Shown here piece by piece: positions 33,408-44,300 of a stretch of 64,000 bases of DNA. This stretch comes from Earliella scabrosa (taxonomy: Eukaryota; Basidiomycota; Agaricomycetes; Polyporales; Polyporaceae): assembly GCA_022605405.1 (NCBI GenBank), contig JABYQQ010000015.1, positions 558,001 to 622,000 on the forward strand, written 5' to 3'. The position numbers and the translations under genes were made by a program. The notes under the pieces were generated by a model. It was not told the origin of the DNA and did no database searches. It saw nothing but the letters and a program-made list of their open reading frames with translations. The first letter of the stretch is position 1, and each line of letters opens with the position of its first letter.

Positions 33408-34490
33408 ATGTTCAACCAGGAATATCTTCGCCGCAGCGTCCGGCTTCAGCCAGCTCCATCAGAACCTCACGTCGTCCGCCTCAGGTCCATTCCATCGGAA
33501 AGCACGAGCTCCCAAACGGGCAGCGTTCGACTCGAGTCCGTCGCATCCGAGACCGCGAGCTCCCAAACGCACTATTCCTCCTCAGATCAGGGCGACACAG
33601 ACACAGCGAGCACACGGCCCTCCCTCGCCTCCCCAATCATCCTCCCTAACCGCCCCGCCTCCTTCCCCGCGGCACCCCCATCCCCCATCCCCGCCGCCCC
33701 ACCCACCGCCGTCGACCTCCTCCGCCTCGCCTGCCTGCGCGGCGACCTCTCCACCCTCCCGCACCTCATCGCCGCCACCGTGAACCCACCGGCAGGCGGT
33801 ATCCTCCCACCCCCGAACGTCCTCCGCCACCTCCTCTCCGTCCTCACCGCGCTCGGGGTCGACTTCTCCGGGGCGCACGCGGCGCTCGCCGAGGGCCCTC
33901 CGCCTCCACCATTCCGCTGCACGCGCTGCAACCGCGCGTTCCGCGCGGCGGAGAACCATCCCGCCGCGTGCGTCATTCCGCACAGGCCCGCGCTCGTCTG
34001 CCGCGACCCGGGCGCGGGGGTGGGCCATGTCGAGGGCGTGTACGAGACGCGGTACTACTCGTGCTGCGGGACGGCCGAGGTCGTGCACCCGTCTGATCCC
34101 GGGGGGCGCGCGTGCTTCGTCGGGTGGCATACGACTCAGGAAGTCGTGGACGGAAGGAGGCAGGTGCAGGTCCCGTTCCCTCCTCTGTACGCAGCTGGTC
34201 TGCAGGCTTCGACAAGCGCGACCCGGACGGCGAGCCCTGTGCAGCCGCACGCCGTCCCCCGCCGCAATAGCCTGAATGCGGGAAGACCGCGGCCTGGAAC
34301 TGAGCATCGTGCTCCAGAGCCTTCGGTGTCCCATCACGAGGGGCTGCACAGACAGGTGACGCTTGTGCGCGGGCACCCTCCAAAGATCATCGAGACGATA
34401 CCGTGGAAGGAGTCGAGTCTGTACCACCCGCCGGGCTGGGTCAGCATTCCGTCTGCCTTGCGACGCCCTGGATGCCCGCCGTATGTGTAA
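33408..34490 (+). CDS. Protein with CHORD-like Cys/His zinc-binding pattern
   Basis: A single exon encodes 360 residues. The N terminus is Ser/Pro-rich with a degenerate double repeat (RLRSIPSESTSSQT and RLESVASETASSQT). The middle part has a clear metal-binding arrangement: CTRCNRAFRAAENHPAAC, then HRPALVC, then YETRYYSCCG and, 13 residues later, ACFVGWH. The Y-x-C-C-G ... C ... H end is like the second half of CHORD domains and similar zinc folds in fungi, which is an inference from spacing. A helical segment (AVDLLRLACLRGDLSTLPHL) precedes it. The C terminus ends with PPGWVSIPSALRRPGCPP. The function is unknown; a role in protein interaction is likely. The lack of introns is unusual among neighbours. 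Confidence 0.68.
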   Translation: MFNQEYLRRSVRLQPAPSEPHVVRLRSIPSESTSSQTGSVRLESVASETASSQTHYSSSDQGDTDTASTRPSLASPIILPNRPASFPAAPPSPIPAAPPTAVDLLRLACLRGDLSTLPHLIAATVNPPAGGILPPPNVLRHLLSVLTALGVDFSGAHAALAEGPPPPPFRCTRCNRAFRAAENHPAACVIPHRPALVCRDPGAGVGHVEGVYETRYYSCCGTAEVVHPSDPGGRACFVGWHTTQEVVDGRRQVQVPFPPLYAAGLQASTSATRTASPVQPHAVPRRNSLNAGRPRPGTEHRAPEPSVSHHEGLHRQVTLVRGHPPKIIETIPWKESSLYHPPGWVSIPSALRRPGCPPYV

Positions 34491-36290
34491 GACGATGTCG
34501 GATGAATACAGTCACGGCCTCTTGATTCAATTGCGATGCCGTGCTGTCGCTGGTCTGGTGGTATGGTCCGTCCGGGAGTCGCTCGCTGCAGACCGCTGTA
34601 CCTCATATTCGAACGCTTGGGCTGGAGCACCAAGGGCAGAATGTATGGGGAGCGCACTTGGACTACTGAGGGCTCCGGTCGGTCGGAGGTGTTTGTGGTG
34701 TGCCACGGTGGGGGGTTCGCGTGTTCGTACGCGGGCTCACACAGTGCTAGTATGTATGACTGTACTGTATCTCGGCATGCGCGTTCGAACGCAATATTGT
34801 TGAATGAGTAGGATGGGTATATGTGATCGCGGAGGGTTCAGTGCACCGAGACAGCGCAGCAGTTGTGGGCTCTCGTGGGTGGCCAAACCGCATCAGGCAC
34901 CACTGTTCTACCAACACTGAGTATGTCATCATCGATATCACCGCGCAGGGAGGACATGGTGGCTGGCATTGCCACCGATCGCATGTGCGGTGGTATACGG
35001 AGTGATCGACACCTTGCTCGATCTCCCTCCGCCGGGCGTGGTTATTCGCTTGGGCCCCGGGCTTGTCGTCCCCGCAAACTTTGGAGCACGAACTCGTCCT
35101 GTCTTCTCGCACGCTGCACGCGAAGCAGGTGCGCTGCGAAGCACGTCCGCGGAGATCGACCCGCTCTTGGGTCACACGAAATCGGGCAGGAATTTGCTTG
35201 ATGCATCTGGATAAGAGAGGCCTCCTGATGCCGAGCTGCGATGGACGACACCAAGCCTCCGGGATGTCGGAGGAACACGCGTGACAAAAATACCGCGTCG
35301 AAACGGGTTGAAACCCGCCCGAGCTGCGATGACGGGATGTATGCAATCCCGCGGCGACTCTACTAATCGCCAGCGTGAGTACTTATCTGACCTTCAGCGC
35401 TCAGCTTGGGAGGTGTCACTGTTCGCACAAAAGTTCGCTTGTACCTGACGTGTTTTGTGTCAGATCGCAATTGAATCCGCGATGCCTGGCACGCGCAGAA
35501 GCAATCACTGATATCGCCACAACGGGGTACATGATCAGTAAGGACACCGCATTCAGAGCCCGAAATGCCTCGCGCGGACGCGCACATCGTTGCGGTGCGG
35601 AAGGTGCCTGAGGGGGACCCAATACGTACAAGTGTGAGACCATCCGCTGGGTACCGCTGATATTCATAAGACCTGCGAGTCTAGAGTGGACACGGGCGGG
35701 CGTCGCGAGCGATAGAAACCACTTGCGGAATGCGGGGTGATGAGTCCTGTCTCGCTGAGCATGCACAGGGACACGCCGAGGACCGCCCGCGGGCTTCGTC
35801 GCGGGCGCGGTGAGAGTGGGAGGATAGAACTTGGAGAATATGTCGATAGAAGCACTTAGCAGACTGAGCAGATGCACTGCGGTGACGGACAGAGCTGTGG
35901 ATGCGGGAGAGATGAGGAGGCGATGAATTCATTCCGACCGGGCGAGGGCATGAGGAGGAGCGGAGAGCAAGTCGCCGGAGAAGACACTCCAGTTCAGAAC
36001 AGGGCATAGACGCGTGGAGGGTGGGAAGAAGCGATCAAGGAAGGGAGAGAGAGCGCCGGGTGCCAGAAGCGCGGCGGAGGAGGCCATCTTCTCAGTCTTG
36101 ACAGCGACAGACCCCCGGCCCTGCCGGATACTGGCGCGGGCATGCCTTGTCTACAGATATAAGCATCTCCCAACACTCCTCCCCGCCCGAGCCCCGTCCC
36201 GAGCCTTCGACTTCCTCCTCGCGTCCCCTGACGAACTCGGACCCTCCGCGGCTTGCCTTAACTGACAAGCTCTCCCAGCAAACCCCAAAC
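34491..36290. other. Gene-poor 1.8 kb stretch with a laccase-like relic
   Basis: I find no intact gene here. Bases about 34841-34996 (+) read like a corrupted multicopper-oxidase segment, given as a separate entry. On the minus strand 35877-35416 there is an open frame of 153 codons with some hydrophobic stretches (SLLIMYPVVAISVIAS) but no known motif. The last 150 bases before 36291 include GATATAAG at 36156 and probably form the transporter promoter. Confidence 0.4.
34841..34996 (+). pseudogene. Possible relic of a laccase/multicopper oxidase
   Basis: One frame reads HRDSAAVVGSRGWPNRIRHH, then CSTNTEYVIIDITAQ, then GGWHCHRSHVRW. This follows the order of the laccase C-terminal part: H-x-F-x-V-V-x-S, then NPxRRD, a V-x-I strand, and the copper-binding HCHxxxH. 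Here the last motif is HCHRSH, one residue short, and the HPFHLHG motif upstream is absent. If real, it is a dead fragment. The similarity is short and partly by eye, so chance cannot be excluded. Confidence 0.25.
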
Positions 36291-38825
36291 ATGGACGACA
36301 GCAGCTCCGCCTCCATCGAGAAGCGCAGCGTCGAGGACACCCACCACAAGCCCCATGTCGCCAGTCGCGAGGCCGATGTAGCAGCCGCGCTCACAGCGGG
36401 CAAGGACTTCGTCCTAGACCCACAGGAGGCCGCGCGGGTGAGGTACGTCTTCCGTCTGCCCATACGCTCGCCGTGAGGGCACATGACAAACGTGCAATGC
36501 AGGAGGAAGATCGACATGCATCTGATGCCCCTCATGTGCAGTGAGTGTTCTCCCAAATCTGCCTTCGGGCCGTGCCGCACTGGGCTCACCTGTCTATCCG
36601 CAGTTCTCTACATGTTCGTGCCTGTCCGAACGCGATCGACGATGACGCTGTGCTGAACGTCTTGCCAGGATGCAGTTCGCGGACAAGACCACCCTGGGAC
36701 AATCTGCCGTCCTGGGTCTTCTGTGCGTTTCACCCTGCCCCCGACGCAACTCTAATCTAATCTGTCTTGCACGTCTTCCAGAAATGGCCCAAAACACTAT
36801 ATCAACCAGGCCGAATTCAATCTACTCAACACCGTCTTCTACATCTTCTTCCTCGCGTTCGAATGGCCACAAAACATCGCGCTCCAGTACCTTCCCGTGG
36901 GGAAGTGGATGAGGTCGGTGCCATGGACTGTCTTTGGCGTGTCATGCACTCACTCCTTCATCAGCTTCAACATCTTTGTGTGGTCGGTCGCGCTGCTATG
37001 CCATGCAGCAGCTACGAACTTCGGCGAGTTCTTCGCCTGCCGCGCGTTCCTGGGCATCTGCGAGGGCGCTATCACTCCGGGTTTCATGATCGTCACCTCT
37101 ATGTTTTACACGCGCGAGGAGCAAACTCGCCGCGTCGGCTACTGGTGTAAGCACCCCGCCCGTTCTCCATCGTAGCGCTTGCTTACGCAACAATGCAGTC
37201 CTCATGAATGGGTCCGCGATCATTTTCCTTGGGTTGGTGGCGCATGGCACTCTCCACATCCACCACGCCGTCTTGGAGGCGTGGCAATGGTTAGTCCGGG
37301 CAGCGTGCAAGCCGTCGCGACTCTGACGTGACTGAACGTACAGGTTGATGATAATCACCGGCGCCATCACGTTTGTGGTCGCCGTCATCTTCTGGTACGT
37401 TGCTTCGCGCCTTCTGCGGCGTCCTCGAACGTTAGTGGACTGATGTCCGAGCCCAGGTTCTTCTTCCCAGACTCGCCAGCGAATGCATGGTTCCTCACGC
37501 CCGAGGAGCGTGTCGTGGCCATCGAGCGCATCAAAGTGAATCAGGCTGGCGTGGAGAACAAGCACTTCAAGAAAGAACAGTGAGCTATTCGTGACCCGGC
37601 GCGAACTCTGCTGCACCGGTTCTGACACGCGGCGCTGCCAGATTCATCGAGTGCCTCAAGGACCCGAAGACGTGGATGTTCTTCTTCTTCGCTGCCATCT
37701 CGTGAGCTTCTCTACACGTCACTGCACACGCCGCTTCCCAGGCTGACGGCCGATTGATGCCTTCTTCTAGGAACGTTACGAACTCGGTAAGTCCCTATTG
37801 CGGATCCCCTCCGACGGCCGAACTGACCGTGGACTCTCGCACGCCCCGCTCTTGCGCTCGCTCGCCCGCGCTGCGTCCATGCCATCTGCCACGGCCCATG
37901 TCAACCTCGCGATGCCCAGCTCAGCAACCAGCGTCAGATCATCGTCGCAGGCTTCGGTTTTTCGTCCCTTGAGACCACCCTCCTCGGCTGTGTCGATGGA
38001 GCGGTTGAAAGTACGTCTTCTAGTCCCTCTCCGCGTTCTGTTGCGGTTCCCCTGGCCCTTCGCGATGCGTGTCTCGGACGCTGACGGGAGTGTGGCTGTC
38101 GCGTACAGTCATAGTCATTCTGTGCACGGTCTTGTCTGCGAGCTACTTCAAGAACGCGCGTGCGTACTCGGCGATCCTCGCCTACGCCGTGGCCATCCTC
38201 GGATCCATCCTCGTCAACACCCTTCCATCCGAGAACAGAATCGGGCTGCTCTTCTCGTACTGGATCTGCGGTAAGCCTCCTCCTTCCATCTTCCCGAGAT
38301 CCGCCGCCTCATGCGCCCTTCCCTCCCCTACCTGCGCGCCCGCAGTGACGTCCATCACGCCCTTTGTCGTGATGCTCGCATGGGTCGGGTCGACGACCGC
38401 GGGACACACAAAACGGCTAACGACGAACGCGATCGTCATGATCGGGTACGCGGTGGGCAACTCTGCGGGCCCCCAGTACTGGCAGAAGAAGTACCAGCCG
38501 CGGAACCACATCCCATGGACGATCCTCTCCGTCTGCTGGGCGGTCTCTGCGCTCATCTTGCTCGCGCTCCGCATATACCTCGCGAGAGAGAACAAGCGGC
38601 GCGACCAGGAGGGCCCGGACACGCGGTACGAGGACGTGTATATCTCGGAGAAGAGGGAGGACGGGACCGTTCTGGAGAAGAAGGTCGATAAGGTGCGTTG
38701 AGAGCTGCTGCGTTTATGCATTGGTGGGTGGACGGTGCTGATACTTGTGTGTGTGTGTGCGATCTTCGTAGGCCTTCTTGGACCTCACGGATATCGAGAA
38801 CCGGGACCTCAGATACGTACTATAA
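36291..38825 (+). CDS. MFS transporter, allantoate permease/ACS type
   Basis: Exons: 36291-36442, 36503-36540, 36604-36613, 36669-36722, 36782-36913, 36965-37146, 37199-37289, 37344-37394, 37457-37579, 37642-37701, 37771-37786, 37920-38010, 38109-38270, 38346-38692, 38772-38825; product 520 residues. It is an anion:cation symporter-like member of the major facilitator family, expected to have 12 membrane segments in the plasma membrane. Marks are the N-terminal RKIDMHLMPLMCILYM, QFADKTTLGQSAVLG, the FEWPQNIALQYLPVGKWM segment, FGEFFACRAFLGICEGAITPGF, a middle cytoplasmic loop (FPDSPANAWFLTPEER), and the C-terminal LDLTDIENRDLRYVL. Relatives carry allantoate, nicotinate, biotin or pantothenate; the substrate is not decided. 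Two exons are only 10 and 16 bases, and 14 introns make it the most interrupted gene in the window. Confidence 0.92.
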
Positions 38826-39134
38826 CAGTCTGGGGCCGCGCATGAGCGCGCCCGCTGCTTCGGTGCTATGACGAGAGGGACGACATTGAACGATTGTCTG
38901 ATGTTCTGGTCTCGTATACGCCTATCTTATAGTGTACCATATGCTTGGGTGGTGTGAATAATAGACTGGGTGTGTTTCGCAATGTGCTTGATTCGGACAC
39001 CGTACGGGAGGCTGCCATACAACTCATCCTCCGCGGACATAACTGACCATAGGACAACACCCACGTCGAGAGTGGTTGCAGTATAGTATACAAGCGTGGG
39101 TACTTCTCGACCAACTCTCTAGTATCGATGCACT
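38826..39134. other. Convergent intergenic region
   Basis: The 3' ends of the transporter (+) and the YCII gene (-) face each other here. Nothing else is visible. Confidence 0.5.
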
Positions 39135-39609
39135 TCACAGTGGCTTTGGCGACACCCAAGGGGTGATCACAGTCTTCTCCTTGTCCCACTAAAGCAGACC
39201 CATCGGGAGGAAGCAATCAGCAACGATCTGGGCACGTCCGAGTGCACGCATGGATGGGTACGCACGACGTTGCCCGTCCAATACACGTCCGCCTCGATCA
39301 TCGCCTTGACCTCCGCATACGAGCCCGCCTCGAAGATCATCAGCGACCCCGCCATCTTCTTCGGCGCATCGGGCGTGTCGAGGGCCTCGTTCGGGGAGAG
39401 CATCGCGCCTCCAATCTCTGTGCATGTGCCCACCCATTCGGTCAGATGTCAGACCACAAGTTGCGCATCCGGGTAGGGGTCAGCTTGCAAGACGCACTCA
39501 TCGCGGGGTTTTTCGCGGCGTTCGCGAGGTGCGCCTCGCGCACGGAGAGGCGGCGCTGGATCGCCTCGTCGTCGGTGTAGTCGGGGGCGTAGACGGCAAA
39601 GTACGGCAT
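39135..39609 (-). CDS. YCII-domain protein
   Basis: Exons: 39609-39498, 39417-39266, 39188-39135; product 105 residues, the normal size for a stand-alone YCII domain. The fold is a small ferredoxin-like dimer with a conserved His-Asp pair. Here H27 in VREAHLANA and the aspartate in EADVYWTGNV fit. The last exon supplies WDKEKTVITPW, the usual C-terminal strand. Members are thought to be small enzymes or binding proteins, and no reaction can be assigned. The start is MPYFAVYAPDYTD, typical for eukaryotic homologues. A TATATAAG-type element (minus strand) lies about 85 bases upstream. Confidence 0.85.
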
Positions 39610-39937
39610 CCTGGCTCTCAGCGTGCGGGGGACTGGCGGGTCGGGGTTTGTGGGTAATGTGCGCTCGCCCTTTGTCGCAAGCCTCGGCCTCTTATATATC
39701 GAGCCCGAAGGCGGACCGTGTACGGGCTACTACGGGCAGAACACATCCTCAGGCTGGCCCTAAAGGGACTCAGGAGGAAAGATTAGATAGACGCCAGAAT
39801 TCCGGCCCGCCGTGCCGTCGGCCGTTTTCCCGAAGATCCCGCTGTCCAGTGCGCGTTTGGGCTTTGGTCAGCGGCGTCACCGACTCGCACTCGTACGAAC
39901 ACGGACATTGAGCTCACTGTCTCGCTCGTCGTCCACG
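39610..39937. promoter_or_regulatory. Divergent promoter of YCII and ISA2 genes
   Basis: The 328 bases between two divergent start codons hold an AT-rich box, CTTATATATCG (39690-39700), which reads as TATATAAG toward the YCII gene. No coding sequence was seen. Confidence 0.5.
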
Positions 39938-40855
39938 ATGCACACTGCGTCCTCTAGCCACCTCTTGCGCCAGTTCATTGCCGCCCCTCGACGGTGTACA
40001 AACCCTCCCGCCCAAGCCGCGAGGAGGTGGTCCTCCCTTGCTGCGTCCATTCCGTCTTCATCCACTTCTGTATTTGTGTCACGATGCTCTATCCCCACAA
40101 GCGTTCCATTCCGCGCCGGACACCGTAGGACGTTTGTCTCGACGGCCTCGGTGCGCGCAGCCGTCGCGCAAAAGCCGAAGGGGCACCGCGCCGAACTCGT
40201 GTCGTACCCTTCGCCCTCGGCCGTCCGGGAAGAACAAGAGGAAGATGACGACGAGCCAGAGGTGGAGCTTGTGCCTCCGGAAGAGGCGGTCTTGGAGATG
40301 ACGGACAGGGCGGCCGAGGTGCGCACGTTCTCACTTCGCAAGCGGCGGATGTTGCTCATGCGTATTCCTGTTCGTCCCGAGCAGCAATTGCGGTCGATCG
40401 CGCAGCGAGAGAACAACCCCGCCGCGGGGCTGCGTGTCGCGGTCGAGAGCGGTGGATGCCATGGGTACCAGTACAAGATGGTCCTCGCGCAAACACGCGA
40501 GGCGGAGGACTAGTATGTGTTTCCGCCACGCGTTCGTTGGGCAGGCAGGACAGGGTTGCTGAGCTGCAGCATGGACAGTCACTTCGGACATCCCCGCGTC
40601 AAGCCCTCGAATATATACGTCGATGCGGTGTCTATGACGCTGCTGAAAGGCTCGACTATCGACTTTGCGACGGAGCTCATAGGTAGCAGCTTCAGGGTGC
40701 TGGACAACCCGCAGGTGAGTCTCGTGTGCTGCTTACCGCCTCCCTACCCCTCGCCTCCTCCCTGTGTCATCTCACCGTGAGAACTGAATCAATGCTGTCG
40801 ATAGGCAAAAGGTAGTGGGTGTGGGTGTGGTGTCAGCTGGGAGCTCAAGCTATGA
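39938..40855 (+). CDS. ISA2: Mitochondrial iron-sulfur assembly protein ISA2
   Basis: Exons: 39938-40318, 40385-40512, 40579-40714, 40805-40855; product 231 residues. It is an A-type scaffold or carrier that works with ISA1 and IBA57 to make [4Fe-4S] clusters in the matrix. The first 90 residues are Arg/Ser/Ala-rich and act as a plausible targeting peptide, followed by an acidic linker (EEQEEDDDEPEVE). The A-type domain shows MTDRAAEQLRSIA, then SGGCHGYQYK with C152, and ends GSGCGCG with C221 and C223, so all three cluster-binding cysteines are present. The first intron is 66 bases with no stop, so retention would add 22 residues in the domain; splicing restores the family spacing. Confidence 0.9.
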
Positions 40856-41420
40856 TGCATACCTTGCCCACGGACGATTTAGGAGTCGAGCTATCAGTAC
40901 ATGTAACAGGTATAATGACATTCTCCCTTCTGTCGCGCTATCCACCCTTACCCTATAATGACGCCGGGTGTTCTGGTGGGTGCATTCCGTGACTCGGCTT
41001 CGAGAGACCGAACGTTGGTTCGGCGTAAGTCAGCAGTCACTGTTACTGACTCGGCGCAAACTCGCTCGTCTTATGCTTGCCATCGGGGCATGAAGTTCGC
41101 TCGGACCACCTCGGACCAGACTTCGAAGAAGAACTCAAGGTACTTAGGTCTTTGCTCAAGACTTAGAGTTCATTACAGAGCAACTGCTGACAAATCAGAT
41201 TAGGAAGGTAGATGGAAAGTGCCCGAAGGTCGACCATTCGTCACCAGGTACTGCACCAAGGCCACCGGATGCAGATGAGAACATGAGATAGATGGAGCGG
41301 AACATATATATAGGCAACCAGGAACATTCTCGTCCTCCTCACCGGCGTATCTCTCACTATCCAACTACTCGTTCATCTCGCATAGTACACCGCAAGATTA
41401 GACAGATCGATAGACGCACA
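40856..41420 (+). promoter_or_regulatory. Intergenic region with TATA box before the MDR reductase
   Basis: A strong CATATATATAGG box lies at 41303-41314, about 110 bases upstream of the ATG at 41421. The rest holds the ISA2 3' end and no recognised gene. Confidence 0.5.
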
Positions 41421-42790
41421 ATGACGGCTATTGCTGGCATTCCTGAGACCATGAAAGCCTTGGTGATCGAGGAGAAGGTGAGCTCCGAGGAACCTGGTCG
41501 AAGTACGACGATGACCTCATCAAATTCTTCCATGCATACAGGGACGTGTTGCAGTCAAAGATCACCCCGTTCCCCCTGTGGGAGACAACGACGTGCTCAT
41601 CAAGACCGCCTCAGTAGCACAAAATCCCACCGACTGGAAGCGTACGTCTACTGAACACAGCGCCACAACTTCCATACCCTGACTGCCCTCCTTGCAGATG
41701 TCGACTTCGTTGGTGCACCAGGAAGCATTCTTGGCTGCGATTTCTCGGGACATGTGGTCAAGGTTGGAAAGAACGTCTCCACGCCCAAGGTTGGCGACCA
41801 CGTCGCGGGCTTCGTGCACGGTGCCGCCTTCGAGGACGAGGGTGCATTCGCAGAGTTCGTCAAGACACCTGCCGACCTGGTGTGGGTCGTACCTGAGAAC
41901 ACGTTCACCCATGATGAGGCTGCCACGCTAGGCTGCGCGTACGTGTCCCGAGTGCCTGATTAAGCCTATGTGCTGGGTCGCATGTGCTGACTCGCACGTA
42001 CCACGTAGGTTCTGGACAGCGGTGCAGGCGTTGTACCACCCTACCCGTCTCGGCCTTGTCGAGCCTCCGGCCAAGGTATCCGGGGAAGAGTGGATCTTGG
42101 TCTACGGCGGTAGCTGTGAGTAGTATTCCATTAATGGCTGACCATGACGTATTCACTCACCGCCTACTTCACAGCGGCCGTCGGCCAATGCGTGATCCAG
42201 CTCGCCGCGCTCTCGGGCTACAAGGTCGTGACGACCGCCTCCCCGCGCAACTTCGACTTCGTGAAATCCCTCGGTGCATCCGAGGTCTTTGACTACAAAG
42301 ACCCGGACGTCGTTGCAAAGATCAAGGCCGCGACCGGGGACTCGATCACGAAGGCCGTCGACGCGATCTCTCTGAAGGAGTCACAGCGGATCACCGCTGA
42401 GGCACTCGCGCCCTCTGGCGGCGAGGTCGTGCTCGTGCTCGGCCCTGAGCCCGATGCGACGAGTAGGAAGGACGTCAAGTTCAAGCGTACGTTCTCTTCC
42501 TTTCCCTTTCCCTCTCTGACCCTGACTGTCGACATTGTGCAGCGACGCTCATCTACACCGCCCTCGGCCGTGCGTTCGACTTCCGGAGTGGGGCGCATTA
42601 CCCAGTGTCAGAGGAGGATCGGGCACACATGGCGCAGTTCCTGCTCAAGGTCCCCAAACTCGTACTTGACGGTGCCATCAAGCCGCTTCCGATCAAGCTC
42701 TGGGAGGGCGGTCTTGCTGCGATCCCAAACGGGCTGCAGTTCATGCGTGAGGGCAAGGTCAGCGCGGAGAAGATCGTGTACAGGGTGTAG
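41421..42790 (+). CDS. Zinc-less MDR enoyl reductase-like protein
   Basis: Exons: 41421-41477, 41542-41641, 41698-41938, 42009-42115, 42175-42486, 42543-42790; product 354 residues. It belongs to the medium-chain dehydrogenase superfamily, in the fungal toxD/trans-enoyl reductase-like group. Seen are the GroES-like domain (KTASVAQNPTDWKHVDF, GSILGCDFSGHVVKVG), the NADPH-binding turn VYGGSSAVGQCVIQLA in place of GxGxxG, and ASPRNFDFVKSLGASEVFDY, where the cofactor phosphate is usually recognised. The Cys and His zinc ligands of alcohol dehydrogenases are absent, which is normal for this group. Such proteins reduce double bonds, often in secondary metabolism, but no synthase gene is near, so a general reductase is just as likely. 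Confidence 0.88.
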
Positions 42791-44300
42791 GTTCCGCTTG
42801 CTGGGTGTAGAAGACGATGTAGGCGAAGGAAAGGACCGTTTGAAGGACACTGCATCTGCTGCCTGTAGGATAAGTACCCAACTATAGTATCGAAGACGCT
42901 ACAAGCTAGACGTCAAATGAAACTTACAGTCAGCATGTCTGGCTTTTCAGCATAGTGTTTCTGGTGCGTTGGCACGGAAGCACTGCTCAGGTTACCGTGC
43001 ACGACATGCAGCTGTGTTCGAGACTAGATTCTCATCGCGGTGGTGTTCCTTAGGCATCGATTCCCTGGGCTTGAGCGGGCAACTTGTTTTGGCTGGATAG
43101 CGGTGTCTAGTACGTCTGTCGTGCTGGGAATCGGCGGGACATTGTGGGAGCGAGGCCTGGGCAAAATACTGCTGGCGAATCGTTGCATTCAAAGGTAGTG
43201 CTACATACAAGGTCATCGACCCCCGGGTATGGGAAGCTCTGGGACGCGTAGCTTGAATCGACGAATCGTCGTTCGTGGGCGGATGTCACTCAAAAACGAA
43301 CTAACCAGACGTCTTGCAAGCAAGGAGATGGTGCAAAGCTCGCATGATTTTAGGCGGATGAGGAAGGTACCAGTAGAGTTGCAGGGGAGTATTACAATGG
43401 ATTACATCTCACCGGCGGTGCGGCCTGAGGGAAGGTCGGTAGAATACCGATGTTGTCGGTCACCTCGGTCACAAGACACCGAGAGGACGCCTTGATCTGC
43501 TGCTTCTGTTTGTTGATTCCAGGCCCATAGTGGTTGTGTAGACCATGGTATGGCCTACAACAGTAGATTGAGGATAGTTGGACGGCGTACGAATTGAATA
43601 CCTGCTGGTTATCCCCACACGACCTGGTTATGCACCTAAACACCTTGTTGACGGCAGCCTTTTCGTCGGAAATAGCGGCTCGATGAGGGCGAAGGATCGG
43701 CATTGAGGTGGTGCGGCAGAGTCGATGTCTTGAGCTTGATTTTGGGGATATGTATGTCGTATGTAGATGTCATTTGACGAGGCGCATTGACGGTAGGGTG
43801 GGGTATCCGTGTGAGCCGATAGACAGAGGCTACTATCAGAGGATCCTGTGATGGAGATGGTCGGGAATGGATGCTGGTTAGGAAAGGAATCGAGCCACCA
43901 AGGAGCCTCGAGGGGTGGCTGGAGGAGCGCGGAGTTGAAGTTGGAACAAGCGACTCGCGCCGGGACCGGCAGGCGACTCATCCTGACCATGACCATTGAC
44001 TGTGTCGCTCTCTCCAGATTTCCTCCTCCTCGACGACGAGCTCTTGTCTGGCTTTACCTACCTCCTCGACGAGTCTTGTCATGAGTATCACGCAACGCAA
44101 TACTCATGGGGATAGGATGTCTCTACGTCGACCCCTAACCATCCGCCGACTAGGGATCGTCGCACGCGTCCACGAAGCTGCTCACCTTCGAAGGCTTCCG
44201 CCTGTTAAGGCAGACTCTTGTCGACTTTGTCTCTTATGTCGCCATCGAAAGAAAGAGTTGTGGTGGCGGCGGTCAGTGCCAGGACGTCGATATCACACAG
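42791..44300. other. Gene-poor 1.5 kb stretch
   Basis: No exon with a known motif and no repeat was seen. Open frames on the minus strand between 43400 and 44000 (such as one of 122 codons) look like chance. Confidence 0.45.

Noticed and set aside
33226..33783. Second plus-strand frame with many Pro and Ser
   Set aside because: It overlaps the intact zinc-protein gene in another frame and consists of proline-rich shadow sequence.
34747..35346. Minus-strand frame of 199 codons, Cys-rich
   Set aside because: There is no regular cysteine spacing, signal peptide or known motif. It overlaps the laccase-like relic read on the other strand.
41421..42790. Secondary metabolite cluster around the enoyl-reductase-like gene
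   Set aside because: No polyketide synthase, peptide synthetase, terpene synthase or P450 gene is present nearby, and the neighbours are housekeeping genes.
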